Shown here piece after piece: positions 16,441 to 24,668 of a stretch of 24,668 bases of DNA. Made by a program: the position numbers and the translations under genes. Source of the stretch: Willaertia magna (taxonomy: Eukaryota; Heterolobosea; Eutetramitea; Acrasida; Naegleriidae); contig CADWAF010004482.1 of assembly GCA_902984215.1 (NCBI GenBank), positions 1 to 24,668 of the forward strand, written 5' to 3'. The first letter of the stretch is position 1. Every line of letters begins with the position of its first letter. The notes under the pieces were generated by a model that saw only the letters and a list, made by a program, of their open reading frames with translations, was not told the DNA's origin and did not search any database.

Positions 16441-17127
16441 TTAATAAAAATAATCTGTTAGTAGAATATCTCTATGGGTAGTTGTGTATTCTGGATAGAA
16501 AGATCGATAGCCTAATAGATGTTTACCAACAAAACATATAATCTCTCTTAAAAGGGGATGTGCTGATAGTGGATTTTCTGTAAATATTACAGGTTCTGAA
16601 CATGTAAATAAAGTGGCTTGAATAAAACTCATTAAGCCATCCCTTCCAGCTCCAGCAAGATTTTCAAAGAAATTTTCAGAAAACAAGGCTGGTTCTAGTG
16701 TTATTCTCACCAATAAGTCTTCATTTCCTTCATTCCAAAATGTGTGCTTATTAAATGGAGTTATTTTAATAGGTTTGTCACCAGCACTAAGCGTTCCAGT
16801 TTCTCCATTTAAGTAATAAGTCATCTTTCCTTTTAACACTTCAAAAGTCTCATTTTGAAAACGATGAATATGAATTGGAGGTGTACAAGGCCTTTGAAAA
16901 GGTGACACTTTTGATCCACACAAACCATCATGTTTAATCAGAGTCTCAAATTCAAACTTTGAACCGTTACTGTCAGCTGATCTTATTTTAAATGTGTACG
17001 TTTCTGAATTTTGGTTAGTAATAATAACCTTTGGATCATTTGTTAAACGGTACGCTGGTGCAGTAACATAAAATCTAAAGTAAGCCGCTATTAGTACAAC
17101 CACAGCAGAAATAACGAGTTTGATCAT
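16441..17127 (-). CDS. Membrane-anchored cupin-domain protein
   Basis: A 228-residue protein. Residues 1-18 form a hydrophobic signal-anchor or signal peptide. A single cupin barrel follows: motif 1 PPIHIHRFQNETFEVLKG (H86, H88, E93, G100) and motif 2 ITPFNKHTFWNEG (P124, H128, N132). These supply the usual three-His/one-Glu metal site, so it probably binds Fe, Mn or Zn. C70 and C81 flank a loop before the barrel. The last 60 residues are helical and hydrophobic in parts (REIICFVGKHLLGY). Cupins cover dioxygenases, isomerases and binding proteins, so the reaction is not predictable. The protein may face the lumen or exterior. Its poly(A) signal (TTTATT on +, 16416-16421) lies inside the convergent gene's last exon. 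Confidence 0.82.
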   Translation of the reverse strand: MIKLVISAVVVLIAAYFRFYVTAPAYRLTNDPKVIITNQNSETYTFKIRSADSNGSKFEFETLIKHDGLCGSKVSPFQRPCTPPIHIHRFQNETFEVLKGKMTYYLNGETGTLSAGDKPIKITPFNKHTFWNEGNEDLLVRITLEPALFSENFFENLAGAGRDGLMSFIQATLFTCSEPVIFTENPLSAHPLLREIICFVGKHLLGYRSFYPEYTTTHRDILLTDYFY

Positions 17128-17234
17128 TGTTTTTTTTCAAAAAGAAAAATTTATAAAATCCCAAAAGTCTAAGGAGCTTTGTTGAAAAAAATATTTTGTC
17201 GGCCTCCGGCATTCACATTTTTTTATTTTAAAAA

Positions 17235-18182
17235 ATGAGCCAATACCAACAACCAACTTTGGATTTAGAAGAAGAGGATGTTTCCGATTTCAAGCCAGTT
17301 CAACAACAAGACGAAGGTATTATAGAACAACCTCTAAGTTTATTAGAAAGGGTAGTTGAATTGTTAATCAAGGCTGTGACTACTGAGTTATTTATGAATG
17401 TTGCTGCCACAACAATTGCACAACCTTCAAATAGAATTACTGCATTATTGCAAACATCTCAAGAAATTAAAGAAAAATCAAATCAAACACCTTGGGGAAT
17501 TATTAAAAGTCAAGGAATATTTGGTTTATGGAAAGGATCTTTTTTAGCAATACTTAGAAACTTCATTAATAACAGAACTAATGACTTAATTGCACCGCTT
17601 ACAAAGAAGATTTATTCATATTTGTCTGAAAAATCACATTACTTTGTGAGTTCTCTTGTATCAGCTTCATTTCATGGAATAATTGCTTCTTCTGTAATTG
17701 CTCCGATAGAAGTTCTTCAAGTACGTTATATTAGTGACCCAAATAATAAAGGTGTTTTAGCAATTTGGAGAGATATTGTTAAAAAGAGAGGTATTGAAGG
17801 ATTATATAGAGGTGTTGCTGTTTCTTCAGTATTAGGTATTGTCTCGTATCGTTGTATTTATTTTGCTTTATTCAAAGCTGTTGGACGATTTGTTCCAGTT
17901 GAAGTACTTAAAGATCCTACCGCAAACTTTTGGATTCATAAAGCTATTCTCCTTTTTGCTGATGTAGGTTCTTATCCTTTTTCAGTAGTTAGAAGAAGAT
18001 TAATAGCAAGTGATAGAAATATTGGCTTAAGACAAATGGCAAGAGAAATTTACAAAAAAGATGGAGTTAGAGGTTTTTATAATGGTTTTATTTACACTTC
18101 ACTAATGAATGAAGCAGTTTTCCCAATAGTTACTAGAACACTTTACAGTGCATTCATGTCCATTATCCCACAAGAGGAATAA
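17235..18182 (+). CDS. Divergent mitochondrial carrier (SLC25) protein
   Basis: A 315-residue protein with an acidic N-terminal extension (about 35 residues) and three carrier repeats. Each repeat ends with the expected motif after the matrix helix: GIFGLWKGS, GIEGLYRGVA, GVRGFYNGF. The third repeat YPFSVVRRRL resembles the ADP/ATP translocase segment with its RRR run. However, the P-x-[DE]-x-x-[KR] signatures are damaged: PSNRIT (repeat 1), PIEVLQ (repeat 2), PFSVVR (repeat 3), so only E159 and R253 survive of the six gate residues. It is probably an inner-mitochondrial or organelle carrier of unknown substrate, perhaps not a conventional exchanger. The start is the first ATG. The next gene begins 20 bp after its stop. 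Confidence 0.85.
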   Translation: MSQYQQPTLDLEEEDVSDFKPVQQQDEGIIEQPLSLLERVVELLIKAVTTELFMNVAATTIAQPSNRITALLQTSQEIKEKSNQTPWGIIKSQGIFGLWKGSFLAILRNFINNRTNDLIAPLTKKIYSYLSEKSHYFVSSLVSASFHGIIASSVIAPIEVLQVRYISDPNNKGVLAIWRDIVKKRGIEGLYRGVAVSSVLGIVSYRCIYFALFKAVGRFVPVEVLKDPTANFWIHKAILLFADVGSYPFSVVRRRLIASDRNIGLRQMAREIYKKDGVRGFYNGFIYTSLMNEAVFPIVTRTLYSAFMSIIPQEE

Positions 18183-18202
18183 AAGTTTAATAATTATTAA
18201 AA

Positions 18203-19492
18203 ATGAAGCAACAGTTCTTTGCTTTGGGTTCTAACTTTTTGGGACAACTCTGCATATCGGAAGGAACAGACAAAAACAATGAAAATAAAAGGATTAAAAC
18301 TTTGACCAAAGTTGTAAACCTACAAATATTTATTGAAAAGTACAAGGTTGAAATTAAAAAAATTATAAATGGAGATAAACATACTTTTTTTTTATTGCGA
18401 AATGAAATTACATTATGTGACAACGAAAATATTAAAACAAATGTTTTTGCAATCGGATCTAATGTTGGAGGTCAGTTAGGAATAGGAAATACAATAGATC
18501 AAAATCAAATTATTCCTATTGATATTGGTTTTATAAATACTTTAGAGAATACCAAAGATGAAATTGAAGATATTATTTGTGGTAATTTTCACACACTTTT
18601 TTTAACAAGAACTGGCAAAATTTATGGGACTGGAAGTAATTCAAATGGTCAATTGGGATTATCGGGAAGTGATGTCTTTATTGTAAGACCTAAATTAACA
18701 GCTTTACATGATTGCACAGACATAGACTCTGAGAGACGAAATATTATTATTGACAAAATAAGTACAACATACACACATACCTGTTGTTTATCAAAGCAAA
18801 CCAATACTGTTTATTATTTTGGGATGCTAAATGGAGAAAAAGTGAAAATGAAAACTATAGATTATTTTAATAATAGTAATATTATTATTGATAACATTTA
18901 TTGTGGTTATCATTTTACTATCTTTTTAACAGAAAGTCATAAAGTCTACATCTTTGGAAAAATTAATGAATATGTGTTTACTACAATTACAGAATTAATT
19001 ATTCCAAATAATGAAATATTAAAAGATATTGCAGTTGGAGGCTTTCATTTAATAGTGTTAACAAAAGATAATACTGTTTATGGAATGGGAAGCAATTCTG
19101 ATGGTCAATTATTACAATTGAAAAAAGAAACTTTATTATTTACAAACATAGATTATTTTACAAAAAATAATATTTTTATAGATAAGATTTTTTGTGGACC
19201 TTATCATACAACTTTTTTAAATTCAAATCAAAAAATATTTTACTCTTGTGGTTGGAATGGTTGTGGACAATTAGGTAGTAATGATTGTGAATCTTCATCT
19301 ATTCCAGTAATGGTTAACAAATTGAATGCTTGGAAGTTTAATGAGTATAATATAGTAATATCTATGAATAATTGTACTGATAGTATATGGGTAATATTAA
19401 ATCAAGAAAATAAGAGATTAATATATTTTTTTAAACAAATGGTTGAAAAAATATTTTCGGCAAATTTTAATGATATAACCATAGTTTTGTGA
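18203..19492 (+). CDS. RCC1-like beta-propeller protein
   Basis: A 429-residue protein made almost wholly of RCC1 repeats. The G-x-G/N-x3-GQLG loops are clear at ALGSNFLGQL, AIGSNVGGQLGIG, GTGSNSNGQLGLS, GMGSNSDGQLL and SCGWNGCGQLGSN, each followed or preceded by the GxxHxxxL strand (CGNFHTLFLT, CGYHFTIFLT, VGGFHLIVLT, CGPYHTTFLN). Five recognisable repeats plus two worn ones would make a seven-bladed propeller. It has no other domain, signal peptide or membrane helix. A Ran-GEF role is possible but unproven, as RCC1 repeats serve many proteins. The start ATG (aaaATGAAG) lies 20 bp after the carrier stop; eukaryotic promoters can be that short here, or transcripts may overlap. Confidence 0.88.
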   Translation: MKQQFFALGSNFLGQLCISEGTDKNNENKRIKTLTKVVNLQIFIEKYKVEIKKIINGDKHTFFLLRNEITLCDNENIKTNVFAIGSNVGGQLGIGNTIDQNQIIPIDIGFINTLENTKDEIEDIICGNFHTLFLTRTGKIYGTGSNSNGQLGLSGSDVFIVRPKLTALHDCTDIDSERRNIIIDKISTTYTHTCCLSKQTNTVYYFGMLNGEKVKMKTIDYFNNSNIIIDNIYCGYHFTIFLTESHKVYIFGKINEYVFTTITELIIPNNEILKDIAVGGFHLIVLTKDNTVYGMGSNSDGQLLQLKKETLLFTNIDYFTKNNIFIDKIFCGPYHTTFLNSNQKIFYSCGWNGCGQLGSNDCESSSIPVMVNKLNAWKFNEYNIVISMNNCTDSIWVILNQENKRLIYFFKQMVEKIFSANFNDITIVL

Positions 19493-19903
19493 ATTAAAGC
19501 GCTTTTGTAACTTTAATCAAGTTACAGGTTAACAACAGGGTTTTTTGTTATCCTTGATGGTATTGTGTTTGGCGCTGTTGTCAGCCAAAAACTCCACAAA
19601 TTTAGACAAACAAAAATTATGCCAATTTTAAAGGAAAAAAAAACTTTCACTATTATGAAGCGAGCATAGATTTTACAGTACTAAACAAGTAGTTTTCGTG
19701 CTTTTATTTCAGCACTTTACTTTATAAGCTATTATAGGGTATTTCTTTTTTGTATTAATAAGGAACTAGCCTTCTCTAATCAGTGGAAAACATCTCCGTT
19801 CAAATTAAATCGCCTCATCTTTAAACTTTTTTCCTTGACACAATTAATAAGCTAAAAGACGAAGAGCAACAAAATGCGCATTAACAAAAAAAACTGTTAG
19901 CAA
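19493..19903. other. Spacer with three hairpins, then receptor leader
   Basis: A 411-bp gap. The first 100 bp hold three consecutive inverted repeats: GTAACTT-taatc-AAGTTAC (19507-19525); AGGTTAACAA with TTGTTATCCT (19526-19535, 19545-19554; one T/T mismatch); and TTTGGC with GCCAAA (19568-19573, 19584-19589). They could shape the 3' UTR of the RCC1-like mRNA or form a small structured RNA. The rest, to 19903, is presumably the promoter and 5' UTR of the NIT-PAS-RGS gene. No coding frame is seen. Confidence 0.45.
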
Positions 19904-22236
19904 ATGGTAAACAGAACTGGCAAGCAAAATTCTTCCAATATTAAAGATATCCCATTGGGTGATATTAAGAGAAATGGAAATAACAATATCGCCATTTCAG
20001 TTTCAGTAGCTAGTAGTGGTAATCATAACAGAGATTTGTGTGACACCACTGCTTGTTTAGAATTTGTTGAAAACGAAGAGCACGATGATGCACATTCTTC
20101 ATGCAAGGTTTGTGCTGTTAAACAAGCAAGCAGAGCAGTTTTACTTTTTGAGTCTATTCCTTTGTCCCTCAAACTTATTTTTATTGTATTTTTCGCAATT
20201 GTCTCCTTGTTAGGTAAGTGATTTGCAAAATATTTACAAATTATTATAATATATTAAAAGCATACGGTATTATTTTAATCGTTATTTCATCAGAAGATTT
20301 AAAAACCTCAAATTATATTCACTTAGTAACAAGAGTTTCAACAGTTTTTTCTGATTTAATTCAAGAAATTCAAGCAGAAAGAAGTCAATCCATAATGTTC
20401 TCTGTTGATAAACCATACGAAGGACTAGTAATTCAAATAAATAAAACAAATATCGCTATTGGTAATTATTTGAAAGAAGCTATTGATTGGAATAAGGATA
20501 TTGATCAGGAAAGTCAAACTACAAATGAAAATAATGACGAAGGTCAAATTCCTAATTCTCAATTTGTTTTTGAAGGAATTAAAGGATACAATTATTTAAT
20601 GGATTATTATTTAAATAATTTACAGGAACATAGAGATAAAGTAAGAGATCATAAATTTAGTTCTACATTACAAGTAATGCAGTTTTATGTTGACTGGGTA
20701 AATAATATTATTGGAGCAATTATTGTAATGTCAAACGAAAGTTCTAGTTCAAAATTTAAAGCAATTCATACAAGCTATGGTTATATGATGACACTAAAAG
20801 AATTAATTAACTTAAAAAGAAGTATCTTGATTTACTTTATGTTACAAGGTATAAATAACGATATGTATTTATACTATAATTATATTAACTCAAAATATAG
20901 CATAATTTACGAACAGTTTGATATAACAAATACCAATCAGAATGTTAAAAATTTATATAATGAATTAATCGTTAATAATTTATCATTAGAAAATTTATTA
21001 TCAAACTTTGAAAGTTATATTTTAGCAACTCCAAATATAACCTTACTAAATTTTACAATAGATGAATTTTATTATAATTACTCAATGAAAATTGACAATT
21101 TAAGGAATATTGAAAATTTTATTAGAAATGAAACTTTATTAGTTGCTAACAATTTACAAACTCAGTCAACTGGAGCAGTTGTTGGTTACGTAGTCAGTCT
21201 TTCTTTTGTAATTGTATTTTCTATAGGCATTGCAATTTTCTTTTCAAGAACAATCGTTGTTCCATGGAAAAGAATGTTAAGAGTAGAGAAGGAAAGAACA
21301 AAAGAATTAGCCACAAGCTATACTCAGTTAAATTTACTGCTGGAAAGAATTTCTGTAGAAGAACAAAAAACTAGAAAGATATTAAATTCAATGGAAGATG
21401 CATTAGTTACAACCAATAGTCAAGGTTATATTATGCATTGTAATGATACATTTTATAAAATGTTTCAATTTACTGAAGGCGATTTATTTGGTGTACAACA
21501 TTTAAGAATTCAACAAATTATTCCAAACCTTGAATTGACAGAATTATTCCAACAATTTAATACACTAGATACAATTATTACACCAGATAAAGAATTAAAA
21601 GCATTAACAAAAGTTGGTAAAGATTTTCCTGTTAGGGTTAGCTTGAATTTTTGTAGAATGTATTTAAATGATTTAGCAACATCTTCTTTTATTAATAACT
21701 ACAACAATACAGCTTCAAATACTAGTAGCAGATCAACCATAAACGAAGATAATAATATTATTATAAATACTGAAAAGTTAGTTCAACAAGAGGAAGCATG
21801 TATTATATTAATACATAATCTAAGTGAAAAATTTAATATTACAACTGAAAAGGATTCACAAGAAATTATTGAATTTAAAACAATGTTTAACAATCCATTA
21901 AAAAAATTAGATTTCAAAGAATTTTGTAAAAGATTTAAATCAGACGAAAATCTTTCTTTCCTTGAGGAGGTTCAAATTTATAAAAACACTTTAAGTTTAC
22001 AAGAAAGAGCTCAAAAACAACAAGATATTTATAATACGTATTTAAAACAAGATGCTAAAAAATTACTAAATATTTCTAAGGAACAAATAGCAATAAATAA
22101 CTTTAAAATAAGTAAGGGATTAGGAGAGATTGAGTTATTTGATGGTTTAGAGAAAATTGTTATTGAAACTGTTGTTGGTGATATTTATAAAAGATGGAAA
22201 GAACATGAAAAATCCGAAATGCAATCCTACCTGTAA
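19904..22236 (+). CDS. NIT-PAS-RGS transmembrane sensor
   Basis: Exons are 19904-20213 and 20261-22236. The 47-nt intron (20214-20260, GTAAGT...AAG) interrupts the first membrane helix. Spliced length is 761 residues. Order: cytosolic Asn/Ser-rich N-terminus with a CKVC pair; TM1 about 88-112; an extracellular helical region of about 290 residues resembling the NIT (nitrate/nitrite-sensing) domain (TRVSTVFSDLIQEIQAERSQ near its start, KELINLKRSILIYFMLQG later); TM2 about 408-432; a HAMP-like/coiled linker; a PAS domain about 472-590 (ILNSMEDALVTTNSQGYIMH); and a C-terminal RGS domain about 640-755 (LDFKEFCKRFKSDENLSFLEEVQIYK, IYNTYLKQDAKKLLNIS, ELFDGLEKIVIE). RGS domains speed GTP hydrolysis by G-alpha subunits. 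No kinase or cyclase is present. Likely a plasma-membrane receptor that adjusts G-protein signalling in response to a ligand (inference). Confidence 0.82.
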
Positions 22237-22391
22237 AATTAATTATCGCAGTAGAGATTCGGTTGTGTGACTGTAGGGCTTACCTTTTTTTAGTTTTAGG
22301 CGCTGTGGGTTTAATGGGGTTTGAAGCTGGCCTTGTCAATAGAGTTGTGTTAATCATTCAAAAAAAATTAACTGTTTGAAAGAATCGGATA
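22237..22391. promoter_or_regulatory. Presumed promoter of the secreted hydrolase gene
   Basis: A 155-bp gap downstream of the receptor stop and before the ATG at 22392. It is more G/C-rich than most spacers and contains no clear motif. It ends in the A-rich leader seen before other starts. Confidence 0.3.
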
Positions 22392-24668
22392 ATGACCTCC
22401 CCATTTCTGCAATTAATTTTACTCCTAGCAGTTATTATTGAAGCGTTTGTGTTTGCTTTACCAACAGATACCAATGCTTTTCAATTAGAGACATATACCT
22501 ACAAGGTGACTACGCAACCATCCACTTCCCTTTTTACTGTTTGGACAGCCCCTCCTTCTCAAAAGATTTTACAAAGTAAAAACCCTCCAACTACGCCTGT
22601 AAATTCCAATATCAAAGTATACATGGCTAGAAACGAATATGAACCAGCCCAAATTATTATCAGACCAAATAGTGCAATATCAAGCTTACAAGTATCAAAA
22701 CCAGTTTTTGGAAATAACATCCAATCTGAATTGTATCAAGTGACTTACATTAATTTAGCTGCGGCCAGTGACTCTCTAGGAACATCTGGAATGTTTCCTG
22801 ATCCACTTACACCAATTTCTGATACTCATACTCTAAGTAATTTAAATGCAAATCAAAACTATATTATTTGGCTTAATTTAAGAACCTTAAATGCAAGTAG
22901 TGCTGGAGATTTTACTGCATCTTTCACAATAACTGTCAATGGTCAAAATTATATATTACCTATTCAAGTTCACGTGTTTAACTTTGCGATTCCAATGAAA
23001 CACCATATCGATAGTCAAATGAATTTAGATCACCAATCAATTCTATCTAGTTATGGAGTAAGTGGAACAGGAACAGATTATTGGAAGTATGTAAATATGA
23101 TTAAACAGTGGATGTATGACCATAGATTAACACCAAATAGCCCACTCTGGAGTGGTGGATTGACTGGAAAGGGAGCTTCTCCGTACATTGATTATGATTG
23201 TAATACAGGTAAATTTTCAGATCCTTATGGTGCATGGGGATTTGTTGACAACGTTAACAAATACCTTAAGGGGAATTCTATTGATTTTAATAATGCTTCA
23301 GGAATTGGATTTTCTAGTTTTATGTTTGCTGGATTAATTGACAATAGTTGTAGTGTAGATCAAAGGACTTCAACATTTTGTTCTATTTCTCGTTCTGCAA
23401 CTGGGGATTGGGTTCAAGGCAATAATCCAACTTCTGCATTTAATACAAAATGGTGGAAGTATATGAAAGATACTCAAGATTATTTACAATCACTTGGTTT
23501 ATTAGAAATTTCATATTATTATCCATTTAATGAACCTCAAAATACAAACGATTATGATGCAGTTGCCTGGTATTCACAGTATATTAAGGCAAGTGCCCCA
23601 AAAATTAGATTAATGTGTTCAGAATAACCCAAACCAGAAATTTATGCAAATACTAAATATCCAAATGCAAAAATTGATATTTGGGTTCCAGTATTACCTA
23701 ATTTTAATCCATCTGTGTCATGGGAAAGGGAAAGTAAATATGGTGAACAAACTTGGATTTATTTCTTAGACAGTACAAAACCACCGTATTTTAATCCAAT
23801 TACAATTGATCATCAAGGTGTTGAGTCACTTGTTTTAGGTTGGTATTTATGGAAATACAGAATTAGAGGAATAGCTTATTATGCCTTTAATTCTTGGTCA
23901 CAAAATCCATACACTTCACCTGCTCTGTACGGTCAAAATGGAAATTTATTTATGCAATATCCTCCATCAACAAATAATCAACCTATTGCCTATGGTTCTA
24001 ATAATCACAGGTTTGTTCCATCCATTAGATTAGAATTAATGAGAGATTCTTTGGAAACATATGAGTATCTTTATTTACTTAATGGAGGGAAAGCACAAGC
24101 AGGCTTATATTATCCAGATGTTGATTCATTAGTTGACATGGTTGTACAATCAACTACTGGTTTTTCAAGAAGTGATGACTTTTACTATAACATGAGAAGG
24201 GTTATTGGAATGAAATTAGGTGGGGAAATATCATCAATTCCCTTAGATCAATTAACTCCTCCTATTCCTCATACTAGAGCATTATTGACAGGATCAAACT
24301 TTTATATTAATTTCCAACAAGTTGATGGTTCTCCAACAGCATCCCCTTTAATTGTAAATGGAAAAGAATATATGAAAATTGGTTGGAGTGCCTATAGTGA
24401 CAGTAATGGGTATGGTTGGTATGGACTTTTAGATCAAACAAAATATCAATATCTTGCAGATACATCAGTAAATGACTTGCAACGTTCTATTATTTATGAT
24501 GATTATGGAAGAGTTCAGTATTTTGAATTTGTTGTACCTAACGCTGTTTATAATGTGACTGTTTCTTGTGGTTGGAAGGGTAAAAGTTATTCTAACAATT
24601 ATATTGCTATTAGTGGTCATCCATTAATTAATAATTTAAATAACAATGGTGGATACATTGTGGGCACT
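22392..24668 (+). CDS. Secreted DUF4091/GH123-like hydrolase, in-frame stop, partial
   Basis: The frame starts at ATG 22392 with a signal peptide (LQLILLLAVIIEAFVFA, residues about 7-23). An N-terminal beta-sandwich follows (KVYMARNEYEPAQIIIRPNS, about 77-200), then a TIM-barrel-like catalytic part (MKHHIDSQMNLDHQ; SYYYPFNEPQ with N380/E381). TAA at 23625-23627 ends the frame after 411 residues, yet the same frame stays open for 347 further codons to the window end and encodes the expected remainder (IDIWVPVLPNF, GWYLWKYRIRGIAYYAFNSW, RLELMRDSLETYEYLYLL) plus a C-terminal malectin-like or carbohydrate-binding domain. So the gene is one unit broken by a stop, or read through. The 3' end lies beyond the window. 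GH123-type enzymes remove N-acetylgalactosamine; the exact substrate here is unknown. It is probably secreted to degrade glycans from prey or host (inference). Confidence 0.78.
23625..23627 (+). other. In-frame TAA inside the hydrolase frame
   Basis: Codon 412 reads TAA directly after MCSE and before PKPEIY, in a segment where related bacterial enzymes commonly carry a Glu-Gln-Pro, so a CAA to TAA change is the simplest explanation. No intron with GT...AG ends can remove it without deleting conserved-looking residues. A sequencing error, a null allele, a young pseudogene or stop readthrough all remain possible. Confidence 0.8.

Noticed and set aside
18187..18423. A 78-codon minus-strand frame
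   Set aside because: Antisense to the first part of the RCC1-like gene, whose repeats are unmistakable.
1..24668. CRISPR arrays, insertion sequences, transposase genes or viral genes
   Set aside because: No regularly spaced repeats, transposase or integrase motifs, or viral hallmark proteins were seen on either strand.

Overview
The window is nuclear DNA from an AT-rich, gene-dense, single-celled eukaryote. Evidence for this: five very short GT...AG introns (44-56 nt, four of the five starting GTAAGT), a cyclin-dependent kinase, coactosin-like, B-box, RCC1, mitochondrial-carrier, C2 and RGS proteins, and no bacterial operon or Shine-Dalgarno signals. The mixture of eukaryotic signalling with a bacterial-type NIT sensor domain, and the expanded RCC1 and B-box proteins, fits a heterolobosean amoeba such as Naegleria best. 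A dictyostelid-like amoebozoan is the main alternative. The placement is inferred from gene content and style, not from any database search.

Layout. 101-1048 (+) encodes a secreted protein. Then a minus-strand block holds an RCC1-like protein (1062-2477), a TRIM-like B-box/coiled-coil/filamin-like protein (2616-4223), a leucine-rich-repeat/F-box-like protein (4281-6389), an Aven-like protein (6467-7639) and a double zinc-ribbon protein (7703-8044). A 69-residue small gene (8306-8515, +) converges on a C2-domain gene (8584-8997, -), followed by a two-domain coactosin-like gene (9210-10274, -). About 0.9 kb of almost pure A/T follows, including 195 nt with no G or C at all. Next come an aquaporin (11413-12521, -, one intron), a 100-residue orphan (12852-13154, +), a CDK1/2-type kinase (13273-14279, -, one intron), a rolling-stone/AIG1-like membrane protein (14713-16437, +, two introns), a membrane-anchored cupin (16441-17127, -), a divergent mitochondrial carrier (17235-18182, +), a second RCC1-like protein (18203-19492, +), a NIT-PAS-RGS transmembrane receptor (19904-22236, +, one intron), and a secreted DUF4091/GH123-like glycoside hydrolase. 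The hydrolase frame starts at 22392, is interrupted by an in-frame TAA at 23625 and runs off the window end.

There is no operon-like functional grouping; neighbours look unrelated apart from the two distant RCC1 paralogues. Packing is tight: convergent stops are 13 bp and 3 bp apart, one tandem gap is 20 bp, and one convergent pair shares a palindromic poly(A) signal. The most interesting items are the NIT-PAS-RGS receptor (a bacterial-style sensor fused to a G-protein GAP domain), the in-frame stop in the secreted hydrolase, the G/C-free tract, the carrier with lost signature residues, and a 25-bp direct repeat embedded in a long hairpin upstream of the CDK gene.
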